A DNA stretch of 64,000 nucleotides from the NCBI RefSeq assembly GCF_030445035.2, contig NC_080677.1:7812001-7876000 (forward strand), in the 5' to 3' direction. The notes beneath the pieces are model-generated. The model saw only the letters and a program-made list of their open reading frames with translations. It was not told the DNA's origin and did no database searches. Source of the stretch: Dasypus novemcinctus. Its lineage: Eukaryota; Chordata; Mammalia; Cingulata; Dasypodidae. This document shows positions 1-17,540 of this stretch, piece after piece; positions within the stretch are counted from its first letter, which is position 1, and the number at the start of each line of letters is the position of its first letter. The translations under genes were made by a program, and so were the position numbers.

Positions 1-299
1 AGAAGCTGCTAAAGATCAGTCATATAATCAATGACGTTTATTCCAGCACTAAACTAGGACTCTGGCCAAGGAAGAGAGAAACCAAAGCCCTCCCGGGGGC
101 TCACCCTCCGGTTGGGAGAAGAACGAAGTGTAAGAGCACCTCAAGTGTTTTCCAGCGGACGGCAGCGCTCGCACACGCAAAAGGAGCCAACTCCAAGGTT
201 CTGGTCTTGGTGACCAGAAAACATGAGAATGCAGCAGCATGCCCGAGGGGACAAGTGACCCAAAGGAGGCAGCCCAGGCAGGCTTTTGGGAGGGACGGT

Positions 300-730
300 G
301 TGGGCACTGGAGCTCTGCGCCCCAGAGAAACGTGTTCTTAAACTGACTCCATTCCCGCGGGGACTTGTCAGCAGGACCTCTGGGTGAGGCTGGTTCATAA
401 TCTAATCAGGATGGGCCTTAATCCTATTACTGGAGTCCTTTCTAAGCAGAAGGAAATACAGGCAGAGAGCAAGAAAGCCACTGAAGCAAGAAGCTGCAGG
501 TCAGCGGAACCTGGAGAGCAGGGAGGGCCAGGAGAGGCCGCCACCTGCCGTGCCCTGTGACTGAGATGACATCCGGCCCAGGGATGACCTGCAGCCAGCT
601 CCGGAGAGCTCATCTGGGGGAAGACAGCAGCGCTTTGCCAATGCCTTGGTTTGGACTTTTCCCAGCCTCAAAACTATGAGCCAATGAAAAAGCCAACCCG
701 TAGCATGGTATTTGCTTGCGCAGCCCAGGA
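300..730 (+). mobile_element. LTR-like repeat, 3' portion
   Basis: The stretch reads like the 3' half of a MaLR/ERV-L-type LTR: a 'gggccttaatcc...ttactggagtcctttctaagcagaagg' block, then '...ggtttggacttttcccagcctcaaaactatgagccaatgaaaa' and a 'gcatggtatttgcttgcgcagccca' end. I recognise this layout from memory of mammalian LTRs. No clear start or target duplication is visible, so the boundaries are approximate and the family is uncertain. Confidence 0.45.
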
Positions 731-2240
<1,510 letters not shown>

Positions 2241-2244
2241 CATT

Positions 2245-2381
2245 ATCTGCTCTTTTTTTTTTTTTTTCTCACTGTCTGCTCATTGTCTGTTTTTGTTTTT
2301 TCTTTAGGAGGCACCAGAAAGCGAGCCCAGGACCTCCCATGTGGAAGGCAGGCACTCAACTACTTGAGCCACATCCACTCC
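2245..2381 (-). mobile_element. DAS-type SINE, internally deleted
   Basis: Read on the minus strand, a tRNA-like head ('ggagtggatgtggctcaag...gagtgcctgccttccacatgggaggtcc') is followed by a shortened body and an A-tail, seen on the plus strand as the T-run near 2251-2267. The head matches the other DAS SINEs in this window. The body is much shorter than in the copy at 6604-6985, so this is a deleted copy. Confidence 0.7.
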
Positions 2382-3147
2382 ACTGGAACCCCAATTTTTC
2401 AAACAGCTTTTTATAATGGGTCAGAAATGACAAGAGCAAAGTACGAAAGACATAGGTCTCATCTCTGTAAGAATGCGCACGGGAACAAGTGCTGGCGGGA
2501 ACTCTACTGAATTTCGGTCAGCAGTCCCACCAGCAGCAGGGGTCCACGGGACCGGTACAGGTGGGAACAAGGGGGCACTTGAAACCCGAGCCTCGCCACA
2601 CTATTTTAAGTGCTGCCCTTTCGGGATGGGGTGCAGTAACCCTAAGACTGCTTCCGTATTGGATTACAGGCGTTCTAGTAAAGTTCCGTGGTCCTCGCTC
2701 CTCTCTTCGGCCCAGGGTCCAGCCTCCAGGGAGTCGTCAGCCCCGGCCAGCTCCTGGTGATCCTGGGCCCCTGCCACCTGGTGGAGACGGCGCCGATCCC
2801 TGCCCAGGTCCCTGCCTTGCCCCCCAGAATCCACCGGCTCCCGGAGCCCAGCTGTGGGCAACCAGGCACAGGGCTCGTCTCCTTCCAGACCTCCTCTCCC
2901 CCTCTCGGCGGCTCTGTCTTCCGAGGTCAGCCGTGGGCGACCAGGCACGTGGCTCCTCCAGTCAGCTGTGAGCTGCTGTTGGGGCTTCGTGCTCCAGCTT
3001 CGGCTGCTAGCATCCTCGAGTCCCGTCCCACAGGGCGGGACCAAACACGGCCGTTTCCTCTCTCCGCATCCCTCTCTCTCTGGCTCCAGTAAGAGGGCAG
3101 AGAGCCAACCTGCATCACGCCTCACTGGCCAATCAAGAGACTACCAC
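2382..3147. other. GC-rich unclassified interspersed sequence
   Basis: A GC-rich block with internal similarity ('tgggcaaccaggcacagggctcgtctcc' near 2857 and 'gggcgaccaggcacgtggctcctcc' near 2935). Together with the end near 3312 (minus-strand 'tgtgacagcttgaatttgatgaatcc') it may be a reverse-oriented LTR interrupted by the small SINE at 3148-3230. A 153-codon minus-strand frame crosses it but looks like chance in GC-rich DNA. Confidence 0.35.
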
Positions 3148-3230
3148 ACTGGGAGCAGATGTAGCTCAAGTGGCTGAGCGCCTGCTTCCCATGAACAAAG
3201 CCCTGGGCGCACCTATACCTCCTAGGAAAG
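3148..3230 (+). mobile_element. Short tRNA-headed SINE (DAS-I-like)
   Basis: 'gggagcagatgtagctcaagtgg...gagcgcctgcttcccatg' is the tRNA-derived head of a DAS-family SINE, with an A-box-like 'gtagctcaagtgg'. The B-box half is degenerate and there is no long body, so it resembles the short tRNA-head subfamily. Confidence 0.55.
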
Positions 3231-3546
3231 AAAGGGTCCTGCACCCACAGGAGTGGATCAGTTCAAGAGCATAATCTGTTTTAAGGATTCATCAAATTCA
3301 AGCTGTCACACCCCCCTGCCTTCTCCCAAACACTTCTGTCAGGTAAGACGACTACATTTCAATTAAGGTCACTGCAGCATTTTTTTTAATAGCACAAATT
3401 GGAAGGTGCCCAAGTCTTCAGTGTTGGCAGATTCCATTGCAGTCTAAGGGTAAAAGAGCATGTTGGTCAGGGTGAACCCCAGACGTGTGTGTACAGTGAC
3501 TACCTTCCTTCCGACTCCCATCATCTTGAGTACAGCTTTGAGAGCA

Positions 3547-4018
3547 CTGATTATAAACGCACCCCATATTTCCATGTAAATGCTCGGTGTGCTGATTGTA
3601 ACTGTATCCCACCTTTCCATATAAATGCCGTGTGATTATAAACGTATCCCGCTTTTCCACGTAAATGCTCTGTGCGCTGATATATAAATGTATCCCACTT
3701 GTCCATGTAAACGCTGAATGTGCCGATTATAAACATATCCTGCTTTCCCACGTGTGCTGTGTGCTGATTATAACTGTATCCCACTTTTCCACGTAAACAC
3801 TGTATGCAGATTATAAACGTATCCTGCTTTCCCACGTAAATGCTGTGTGCTGATTATAAACGTATCCTCCTTTTCCACCTAAATGCTGTGTGCTGATTAT
3901 AAACGTATCCTGCTTTTCCACATAAATGCTGTGTGCTGATTATAAACGTATCCTGCTTTTCCACATAAATGCTGTGTGCTGATTATAAATGTATCCCACT
4001 TTTCCATGTAAATGTTTA
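3547..4018. repeat. Minisatellite, 43-bp unit, about 11 copies
   Basis: A tandem repeat of about 43 bp whose core reads 'gctgattataaacgtatcc' followed by 'tgcttttccacataaatgctgtgt'. The 'gattataaa(c/t)gtatcc' block recurs about 11 times between 3550 and 3985. The last four copies are nearly identical and the first ones carry several substitutions, as expected of an array homogenised at one end. The open frames across it, including one of 94 codons on the minus strand, are consequences of the repeat and not genes. Confidence 0.95.
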
Positions 4019-4415
4019 GTATTAGATCCTAATCCTTTGCTTTAATTCCTGTTTTTAAACTTGAAGTTGCTCTGAATCTTGTCCTGAGTCAACTTTCTTC
4101 ACACACAGAATCATGGTGAAGGAGAATGCACAACCCTTCTCCTGCCTTACCTTCCAAACATTATGGTTTAGACGCTCAAGTGATATGTAGCTTTGGGGTC
4201 TGCTTACTTTCTCCCCACTCCCCCCAGAACAGACCTCACTGTGACAACCCCACAGCATCTGGAGGTAACGCTCTCCCTCCCACCCAGTGCTGGCCCCCAG
4301 GGAAACCAGCTGCTAGAAATGGGGTGTCCCTGCACGTTCTCCTTGGATGCCCACAGGCATTTTATCTTACAGGGACCATCCCATGCGTGTCACAAGCACA
4401 TCCCCAAGGACATCC

Positions 4416-4620
4416 ATCATTATGGGTTGAAGTGCGTTCCCCAGAAGGCATGTTCAAGTCCTAACTCCGGTCATGTGAATGAGAACCTGTCTGGAAGCAG
4501 GAATTTGAAGATGAGGCCAAACAGGCCAGGGCACCCTCGTCCAATGTGACTGGCGACCTTCCAGAAGAGGAGAGCTGGACGCAGTCAGACAGGGAGTATG
4601 GCCCTGCCCTCGCCGTGGTG
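4416..4620 (+). mobile_element. MLT1-like LTR fragment
   Basis: 'attatgggttgaagtgcgttccccagaaggcatgttcaagtcctaactcc', then 'gaagatgagg...tccaatgtgactggcgaccttccagaagaggag' follows the order of a mammalian MaLR (MLT1) LTR 5' half. It is diverged and truncated. The family is from memory; only the fragment nature is visible here. Confidence 0.55.
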
Positions 4621-5695
4621 TGAACTCATGACACCTCTGGTGCTGGAAGGCACTGGGTCTGTGGACCATGAATGGGTACCCTGGGAAACCGGGCGCCGCA
4701 GATCCTTCACCCTTAGGAAAGGGCACCACGTCCGCAGCTGGCACACGTCACGGACAGGCCCTCAGCCTCCTGGCAGGTAAACCCGTGGCAAACGTCCTGT
4801 GCCTATCATCCCCAGGTGGAAAGGGTTTCATCCCAGGGCCAGGAGCCCCAGCGGCGGGCAGGACCTGCAGGGTGTGTCCCACCGTGAGCCGGCTTGCCTT
4901 GGGGCCTTAGTTCCAGGGGCAGGCGGATGGCCCCTGGCACCTCGGCACCAGCGTGCCAGGATGGCCGGCTGCGAGGGAGTCGGGTGCGCTTTCCAGTGGT
5001 CGCCACCCACTCCTCTGGGACAGCCATCGTCCCCAGCGCATTTCAACGCCGCCACCGAGCTCCTCGGGACCCCTGCGCTGAGACCCCCGTTCCGGCTCTG
5101 CTGCCCTCCTTCGTCCTGAGTAACAGGCCACGAGTCCATCTATCCAGTCACCACTGCTCAAAGCCTTCTTCCCAAGGTGCTTTTTCCTGCTCACCTGCCC
5201 TGCCAGGAACTACAGACAGAGCATCTTCTATGGGCAAAGAGAGCTCCGTGTACAAGGGTATATAAATCAATATATTTGCACACCTCCAGGGGAGAGGTCC
5301 ACATCTTCTAATTCTGGCATACTCTAACACGCTCCCTAAAATCACTGAGAGTTCATCTGAACCACGATCCGCATCCCTGCCCTTTCACAAGGAGGAAAGT
5401 GCCTCTGGGGCCCCACCTTCATGAAGTTTCCATAACGGCAGGGCCCAGCGGCCTCTGCTTTTTCAGAGCCCCAAGTGCTGTGCCGCCGCGTGCAGGACCA
5501 AAGCACAGCCAGCACGCTTCCCTTAGACCCAGGCCTGAGGGTCAAGAGGGGGGCACTGAGGCAGGGAGGGGGAGATTGAGGAGGATCGGAGAAGAGGGCC
5601 TCCAAGGGAGCCTTCAAAACAGCCTTTGTCACTTAATTAAAAAAAAAACACAAAAAATAAAAAACAGAACAAACCGAGAGTCAAAATGTGTGTAA
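4621..5695. other. Unassigned stretch, no gene seen
   Basis: Moderately GC-rich DNA with short overlapping open frames on both strands and no recognisable domain, splice-bounded exon or repeat family. It ends in an A-rich run near 5640-5670. Confidence 0.4.
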
Positions 5696-6603
5696 GTTCT
5701 ATACTCAGAAAAGTACAAAACACTGATAAAAAATTCAAAGGATCTAAATAAATTGAGGTATACAGCGTTCATGGCTGGGAAGATTCATTATTGTGAAGAT
5801 TTCAATTGTCCAAAAGCTGATATATAGAACCAGTGTGATTCCTATCCAAGTCCCAGCAGGATATTTTTTTAAAGAATCGAAAAGCCAATTCTAAAATTTA
5901 TATGGAAAGGTAAAGACTAACAAAAACAGTTTGAAAAAGAATAAAGTTGGAAGACACACTACCTGATTTCAAGCATTACTACAAAGATACAGAAATCAAG
6001 GTAGTGTGGTATTGGCAGAAAGATAAACACAGATTGATGGACTAGAGTCCAGGTATAGACACAGATGTCTATGGTCAAATGAGTTGCTCAGGCAATGCCG
6101 TGGAGAAAGGATTTTAGCAAATGGATAATCATATATTTAAAAAATGAAAAACTTCAACTCAAAATAGACCATAGACATAAATGTAAAACCTCATATTATA
6201 AAACTTTTAGATGAAAACATAGGACAAAATTGTTGTGACTCAGGGTTAGGCAAAGCTTTCCTAGCTATAATGCCAAAGCAGAGGCATAAAAGAATAAAAT
6301 TGGTAAGGCAGGCCTCATCATAATTTTGAACTTCTGTTCTTCAAAGACACTTATGAAAACGAGAAAAATCAAACCAATACTGAGAGAAAATATTTACATA
6401 TAAAGAATTTTCATAACAATAATAAAATAAACTCAATTTTTAAAATTGGTAAAAGACTTGAACAGATTCTTTGCCAAAGAAACTATATGGATGGCAAAAA
6501 AAGCACATAAAAGTTGCTGAACGTATCACTAGTCTTTGGGGAAATGCAAATTAAAACCACAACGAGCTACCATGGCACATCTATTAGAATGGCTCTGATT
6601 TTT
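5696..6603 (+). mobile_element. Old L1 fragment (ORF2 tail and 3' region)
   Basis: The stretch reads as decayed L1 ORF2 C-terminal sequence: 'agacacactacctgatttcaagcattactacaaag', 'gtagtgtggtattggcagaaagat', 'tggggaaatgcaaattaaaaccacaacgagctacc'. Many stops and indels are present. The element resumes after the SINE at 7003 to about 7060. It is a dead 5'-truncated copy. Confidence 0.75.
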
Positions 6604-6985
6604 TTTTTTTAATTTCTCTCCCCTTCCCCCCCTGCCCCAGTTGTCTGCTCTCTGTGTCCATTCGCTGTGTGTTCTTCTGTGACCGCTTCTATCCTTATCA
6701 GCAGCGCCAGGAATCTGTGTCTCTTTTCATTGTGTCATCTTGTGTCATCTCTCTGTGTGTGCAGCACCATTCCTGGGCAGACTGCACTTTCTTTCGTGCT
6801 GGGCGGCTCTTCTTACGGGGTGCACTCCTTGCACGTGGGACACCCCTGCATGGCAGGGCACTCCTTGCGCATATCAGCACTGCGCATGGGCCAGCTCCAC
6901 ACGGGTCAAGGAGGCCCAGGGTTTGAACCATGGACCTCCCATGTGGTAGACGGACGCCCTAACCACTGGGCCAAGTCTGCTTCCC
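6604..6985 (-). mobile_element. DAS-type SINE, full length, with target duplication
   Basis: On the minus strand the element starts 'gggaagcagacttggcccag' (tRNA-like head), continues with a body containing 'caaggagtgccctgccatgcagggg', and ends in an A-rich tail. It is flanked by a 17-bp direct repeat, 'gaatggctct(g/a)attttt', at 6587-6603 and 6986-7002, differing at one base. That marks insertion by L1 machinery into the older L1 around it. Confidence 0.93.
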
Positions 6986-7059
6986 GAATGGCTCTAATTT
7001 TTAAAACTTTTTAAAAAGCTGATATGGATCAGATTCCACTATAACTTCAAGCATAACAT

Positions 7060-11689
<4,630 letters not shown>

Positions 11690-12031
11690 AGTCCACAGCT
11701 TGCTTTGGGTGCATTTCAGTTCAGCTACCACCCCATTATTAGCATCCTGTAATGCTCTGCTCCATTGAAAAGCATCCCCACATTTGTACCACTGAACACA
11801 CTCATCGACAACATGAGGGTCCCCACGCTATAGTCCCATGTCTCATCCTCTAGCTTTTCAAGTGCATACACAACCCGAGCCTGCCCCTTCCCACCGCACT
11901 CATACCCCCATACTGGCAGTGCTGACTAATTCCCTCTGACGTGCTGTCATCACCACAGGCCAATCCCCAGCATTTACAACCAACCTTATTACACATTCTG
12001 CTCGCATTAAGCCACTGCTCCTGTTTTGGTT
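11690..12031 (-). mobile_element. L1 3' fragment, left half
   Basis: Read on the minus strand this resembles an L1 3'UTR, and it continues after the inserted LTR at 12602 into 'ataatgtcctccaggcttgccc' and 'aacagtccattgtgtgcatacacca', the antisense of the ORF2 tail. It contains no intact frame. Confidence 0.6.
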
Positions 12032-12601
12032 TGCTAAAGGCTGTCAGTGCAAAATGCCAGAAATGGGCTGGCTTGTATAATGGGAATTGATTAGGGGGGC
12101 CTCTTACAGTTCTGAGCCTGTGAAAACATCCAAATCAGGGCACCATCAGAGATGCTGGCTCCCCAAAAGATGGGCTGCTGGCAATCCCGCACTCTTGCCA
12201 TGTGGCAAAGCAAAATGGCAGCCGGTCTCTGCCTTCCCTCCAGGCTTGCTTTCCTCCCGAGCTCAGGCGGGGGTGCCCAGGCAGAAGGCTCCTCTCTCCC
12301 CGGGCTCATCCCAGCCTCCAGCCTCTCCCTCAGCCTCTCAGTGGTTCCCTGTCTTTCGCGGGGCAGGCGATCCTGCAGTCATGGGGCAGGACAAAACGGC
12401 AGCTCTCCTCCTGTGTCTCTCTGCTCTGTCCTCGGTTTCTGTGACTCCTGGAAAAGGGTGGGGACCCACCTGGCTCCAACCATCCAATCAAAGGCCTTAA
12501 CTGAATCTAACCGAGAGGTGCCACATACAACAGGCTTTCCGTGAGCAGGAGTGGGTTAGCTGAAGAACTTAATTTTCTGGGGTCCACAAAAGACTTAAAC
12601 A
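12032..12601 (-). mobile_element. Solo LTR (ERV-L/MaLR-like) inserted in L1
   Basis: The plus strand begins 'tgttttggtttgctaaaggctgtcagtgcaaaat' and ends '...gacttaaaca'. This has the layout of the LTR at 21677-22219 read in reverse ('tgtattagtc...gcaaaat' side first). TG...CA ends are visible. The 5-bp flanks do not match cleanly, so the boundary could be off by a few bases. Confidence 0.6.
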
Positions 12602-12850
12602 ATGCCAGCTCCCCATTCTCTATCCACATTCTGTCTTCTGGTGTCCAGTTTTCCATCTATGAACACCACGAAGTTGCTCCTTAAATTGAGTGAATATTAA
12701 TGAGATCATACAAGGTTTGCCCCTTTGTGTCTGGCTTGTTTCGCTCAACATAATGTCCTCCAGGCTTGCCCTTGCTGTCCTATGCCTCACAACTTCATTT
12801 CCTCCTGCAGCTGCATAACAGTCCATTGTGTGCATACACCACTTTCATGG
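12602..12850 (-). mobile_element. L1 3' fragment, right half
   Basis: Continuation of the fragment at 11690-12031. Antisense L1 ORF2-tail phrases such as 'gcttgtttcgctcaacataatgtcctccagg' and 'gcataacagtccattgtgtgcatacaccac' are readable. It is non-coding and decayed. Confidence 0.7.
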
Positions 12851-13120
12851 CAGAAACCAGACACAAAGCACCGCAGAGTGTTTGACTCCAGTTACATAGA
12901 ATGTAAATATAAACAAATGTATAGAGACAGAATTAGATTAGCAGATAGGCATAGCAGGGGATGGATCAAGGGATTAAAAGGTAACTGCTAAGGGGTGGTT
13001 TTTTTCCTTTTTGGGGTAATGAGAAAGTTCTAATATTAATTGTGGAGATGAATGCACAGCTGTAATTATACCAAAAGCTACTGAAGATACACTTAGGATG
13101 GACTGTGTGGTATATAAATA
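12851..13120 (+). mobile_element. L1 3' end fragment, opposite orientation
   Basis: 'ccagacacaaagcaccgcagagtg', 'atagagacagaattagattagcagat', 'ggggtaatgagaaagttctaatatt' follow the order of the common L1 ORF2-tail/3'UTR sequence on the plus strand. It abuts a minus-strand L1 piece, so two L1 insertions or a rearranged one meet here. Confidence 0.6.
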
Positions 13121-13123
13121 GAT

Positions 13124-13547
13124 GGGAAGTGGATGTGGCTCACCTGATAGAGCATCTGTCTACCATATAGGAGGTCCAGGGTTCGATCCCCAGGGCCTCC
13201 TGACCCATGTGGTGAGCTTGCCCATGCGCAGTGCTGCCACACGCAAGGAGTGCCGTGCCATGCAGGGGCATATCCGCTAAAGGGAGTCCCACACTCAAGG
13301 AGTGCGCCCCACAAGGAGAGCCGCCCTGTGTGAAAAAAGCTCATCCCACCCAGGATTGTCGCCACACACACAGAGAGCTGAAGTAGCAAGATGACACAAG
13401 AAAAAAGAGATGCAGATTCCCAGTGCCACCTGATAATGCAAGCAGATGCAGAAGAACACACAGCGAGTGGACACAGAGAGCAGACAACAGGGGGGCAGGG
13501 AAGGGGAGAGAAATAAATAAAATAAAAATTAAAAAAAACTAAAAAAG
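13124..13547 (+). mobile_element. DAS-type SINE, full length
   Basis: The head 'gggaagtggatgtggctcac' with 'ggttcgatccccagggcc' (B-box-like) is followed by the repeated 'caaggagtgc' body, 'gcagacaacagggggg' and an A-rich tail 'aaataaataaaataaaa'. Its length and order make it a good reference copy for the family in this window. Confidence 0.93.
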
Positions 13548-14282
13548 CAAGTGAAAAGACAACTAAAACCTAAAAAAGCACTCCTCATCCCAGTGCTTCC
13601 CTGACCCTGGATTTCAGGATCAAGACCAACAGAGGGACCTGCAGAGGGAGCGGTGAAACCTGAGCCGGAGGCGCCTTCGCAGAGGGCTCTCCCAGGCTTG
13701 CAAGAACACCGCGGCCCCGAGCCAGGCTTCCTCAGAGCAGTCCAGGGCCCTAAGCAAGTCCACAGTGACCGCGACGAGAACCTGGCTCTACGCTTTACAA
13801 TGACAGTCACAAATCCCCAAATAGAGCACACTTGCCAAACAGGAAACCATTTTCAGGAAAGCACTGCCCAGGCTGGCTGCTTCCCTGTCCCTGGAGCAGG
13901 GACCTCCTTTGTCCCAGCCTGCAGTGGGTACTCAACACTGAACACTCCCTGCCACCATCCTGGCAGGGAACGACCAACCCGAGCCGAGCCGTTCCTCCTG
14001 GGAAAGCAGCTCTTGGGCAAAGCAGGGGGAAGCTCTCTGAGTCTCAGCAGAGTGCACGTCCTCCATCCGCATCACAGCAAACCCCAGGCAGGTGTCCTGG
14101 CTATGGGGGCACAGGGTTATAAATGGCCAACAGGAATACGGGAGAACGCGAGCTGGACACCACACCCCAACCACACACCGAAGGCGTGAGGCGGCCCCGA
14201 CAGCGGGCAGAGGCCGGCCTCGGCCTCCCAGGCCACGCCACACCCGCCCTTCCCGACTGCTGCCCGGCCCACTCTCCGGCGG
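13548..14282. other. Unassigned intron stretch
   Basis: Moderately GC-rich, with a 178-codon chance frame on the plus strand (13653-14189) that I do not recognise. No splice-bounded exon in C7orf57 orientation was seen. Confidence 0.4.
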
Positions 14283-14888
14283 TGGCCATTTGATATTATT
14301 TATGAATTCCAAAAACAAATACAGATTATGTTTGTAAACTGGTCTGTTCCTCTGGCGTGATAACCCTTTGACTGCATTAGATTCAGCGGAGATGTCTATT
14401 AAATTACATGACGATCAGGGCTTCGATCCAGCCACTAAGTTACAGTGGGACTCGGCGACGCGGCCCAGCCCCCTGGGCTGATAGAACAGACTTGCACAGA
14501 AGTGGACACAGCCACGCAGGTGCGCAGGAGGAGAGAGCACTCCAGAGACACGGCCCCAGGAAGAGAGGTCGCCTGATGGGCCACAGCTGACCTAGGGGGG
14601 AGACCAGGGCAGCTGAGCCCGGAGAGGAAGGAGCCCCCAGAGAGAGACGAGCCTCACCCCGGCCTGCAGCTGAGAAGGGAGGAAGCTGGGACCCTCTCGA
14701 GAGGGAGAGGAAGGCTGCACCCTCGCGGACATGCAGCCGCTGCCTTGGGGGGAGGAAGTCCCTCTTAAGGTACCTTGAGCTGGACTCTTTAGGGCCTTGT
14801 GACTGTAAGCTTCTACCCCAAATAAACACCCTTTATGAAACCAGCAGAGTCCTGACTTTGTATCACACCCCTTTGGCTGACTAATGCA
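14283..14888 (+). mobile_element. LTR of the same family as 21677-22219
   Basis: The stretch starts 'tttgatattatttatgaattccaaaaacaaatac', carries the polyadenylation-type block 'ccccaaataaacaccctttatgaaacc', and ends 'cctttggctgactaatgca'. Only the first few bases differ from the 'tgtagcagtttgatatt' start of the sister copy. No matching 5-bp flank repeats were found, so it is older or its edge has decayed. Confidence 0.8.
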
Positions 14889-16384
14889 TCAGGTAAAGCT
14901 CCTTTAAAGCCTTTCACAGGAGACGCGGACCGGAGCTAGCCTACCCCTGCCCATCCGGAGCGTTCGAGGGCAGAGCCCTGGTGGCCTTAGACTGCTCTGT
15001 GAAGGGCAAGCACTCTGGAAGGCCATGCTTCCACAGACACACCAACATCCACCCACGTCCCCAGGGGAACCAGAGCACAGGAAAAGGTGCAAAGAAATAA
15101 AACACTGGGGGAAAAAACAAAGCAAAAACACTTTAAAAACAAAAGAGCGACTCGAACCCTGGCTTCTGGGACCACTGAGGCAGTCCTGACCTTTGGACCC
15201 AACTTCAAGCAACTTCTACAGCTTTTAAAGACTGTTCTATGTTTTATGGATGGTTTAGGACAGACAAGGTGTATCTGAACTTAGGAGGTTAATCTACACA
15301 AAATAATATATTTTGTTTTAAGAAAGCATGGCACATTAAAAACATCAAAATATAACAAGAACTATTTAGCTTTGAAAAGAACTTTAGAAAAGTTTATCAT
15401 GTCCTTTATACAGTGTCCTTTACGTAATCCTTTTAAGGATTACAAACATTTGATTTACATACAGCTTTTTAGGGAATACATCAAAGCCACAAAAAATACA
15501 CCTGTTATTTAACACCAGCTACCTCCCTAGCAAATGATTTGCTGAAAACTTCTGGAAAGCTAACTTGTTAAGGAAGGACCAAAGGAATATTGAAAACAAC
15601 CTATTTTTTTTAATCTGGTGAGCCCTGATTTTTAGCTCATTACCCTCAAGTGAGCAAGAAGGTAACTCTCTTATTGTTTTATAATGCCACACCATTTCCA
15701 TTCTAATCCCCTGTGCCACCTAATGGCGGAACACTCCCAGTCGAGCCAGCCCTTCCAGATTGCTCTCAGCTGACTCAGGCTACGCTCGGCCAGTCCTGGC
15801 TTCTTCCCCTGCCTGGCCGCCTTCTCCCCAACATCTGGGTCTCACAGGACCTCAGGCCAGGGCGGTCAGTGGTGGGCAGGACTTGCTCCTGAGGCAGAGT
15901 CCCCTCTGCGGGGCTCATCTCACTCCGCCCCCCCACCCCCACTCTCCACGGTCCAGAAAAGCACCCTGAGCTGTGGCTCCCCCCATGCTGACACCGCTCA
16001 GGCACATCCTCCAGATCTTCCGGCGGCTGAGCACGGTGGACCCTCCCTCTCCTCTGCCGTTTGGGGCTCTCAGAACCTCAGAGAGGTTCCCTCAGGGGCC
16101 CTGACCCCGACAGCCGATTCTGGGAGAAGCTACAGAGTTGCCCCCCACTCCAGATCTCCAGATGAGAAGCAGGGTGCAAGCGCCTTCTGAATGATCTGGG
16201 GGGAGGGTGTCTACCAGTGCTGCCCCTCCCCCTGGGAGCCAGCCCCAGAGGACAGGAACTGCAGCCTTCCCTCCCCTGGCTCCAGCAAATGACTGTTCTG
16301 CTGATACTAAGACAGCAACCCGATGCCAGCAGAGCACAACTAACCTTTCTTGGTGTCTTATCATGGGTCAGGCCCCGGTCCTTT
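14889..16384. other. C7orf57 intron, no gene seen
   Basis: Mixed composition, AT-rich around 15280-15560 and GC-rich around 15740-16260. No recognisable exon, RNA gene or repeat boundary. Confidence 0.4.
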
Positions 16385-16735
16385 ATTAACTTTTATTTTA
16401 AAATATCTTCCGACTTACAGAAGAGTTGCAAGAATAGTATAAATTCCCCCATACCCTTCACCTAGATTGCCCAGATGTTCAGTTTTTATCATATTTGTTT
16501 TATCGTATTCTCACATTCTCTCTCTCCCATTCTCTCATTATTACCATTGTCGTTGCGTCCAGAACCATTTAGAAGCAGGTCTCAAACATGGTACCATTGA
16601 CCCCTATATGCTTCGCTGAGCTGTTCCTGAAAGTCTCTTACACAACCATAGTACAATTACCCAAATCAGGAAATTTATATGGACACAATACTTGGTCTAA
16701 TTTACCACCCTAGGTCAGACTTTCCCCACGGTCCC
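16385..16735 (-). mobile_element. Old L1 3'UTR fragment
   Basis: 'acttttattttaaaatatcttccgacttacagaagagttgcaagaatagta', 'cccccatacccttcacctagattgcccagatgtt' is the antisense of an old mammalian L1 3'UTR. Both ends are eroded. Confidence 0.6.
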
Positions 16736-17540
16736 GCTGGTGTTCTCTTAGCCTCCAGTGGGGTGGGGTCCTGTTCTACCCGCTCTCCAGGTAGGACAGC
16801 AGAGGGTTTGGGAAAGCGGCGCTGAGTTGCATGGGTAGTGTCTGGCCCTCGCACAAAGGGAGCTGGAGAAGGTGGGCGCCTACCTGCAGGAGGTGCTTTG
16901 GATGTACACGGAACGGGAAGGTGCTGGGTGCTGGAAAGATAGCGAAGCCAGAGGCAATCCGGGAGCTGCTGGCCCCTGTGGCTGGAACCTGCACACACGC
17001 CCCACCTGGAGGGCAAGCAGAGTGGGTGGCCCCAGGCCCCCTACTCGATCCATGTGAGGGCATTCGCCGGGAGGAAGAGGACTCTGGGGGGGTGCAGAGG
17101 GGTTTCTTTGCCGTGAGTTTGGCCACCTGAGCCCCTGTGAATCTCGGAAGGGACCCTGATCTGCCAGGGAGAGGGGAGGGGGATCTCGTCAGGCAGGCTT
17201 TCACGGCCAGGTGAAGAGAGGAATTACCAGAGAGGGGGCAGGGACAGACAGACGCCTAATCATCAGGACATGGCACACTGCTGGGAATCTAACCTGCCCA
17301 AGGGAAAGGCTGAGGATAGGTTTCTGAAGGCTGAGGAACCTAAGGAGGCAGTTAAGCTCAGGGGAGGAGTTCCTCCCTTGAATGTGGAGGTCCCTGGATC
17401 AATTCCCAGGGATTCTTAGAGAGGCGATCCACCGGGTTACAGGCATCCAGCTGATACTTTATGTGGATCGCATGGACATTCTTTTTGTATTACCTTTTCT
17501 TGGATGTTTCTTTTTTTAAGTTTCCTTTTTTTTCCCTCCC
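16736..17540. other. C7orf57 intron, unassigned
   Basis: GC-moderate DNA. Around 17370-17420 'ggaggtccctggatcaattcccaggg' looks like a decayed tRNA-type B-box region, possibly an eroded SINE. Nothing else is supported. Confidence 0.35.

Noticed and set aside
3418-3835. Minus-strand frames with repeated 'KVGYSYNQH'-like units, suggestive of a repeat protein
   Set aside because: The repeat is the 43-bp minisatellite. 43 is not a multiple of 3, so the apparent peptide repeat changes frame and has no gene context.
3547-4018. CRISPR-like array
   Set aside because: Units are contiguous 43-bp tandem copies with no unique spacers, in a mammalian genome.
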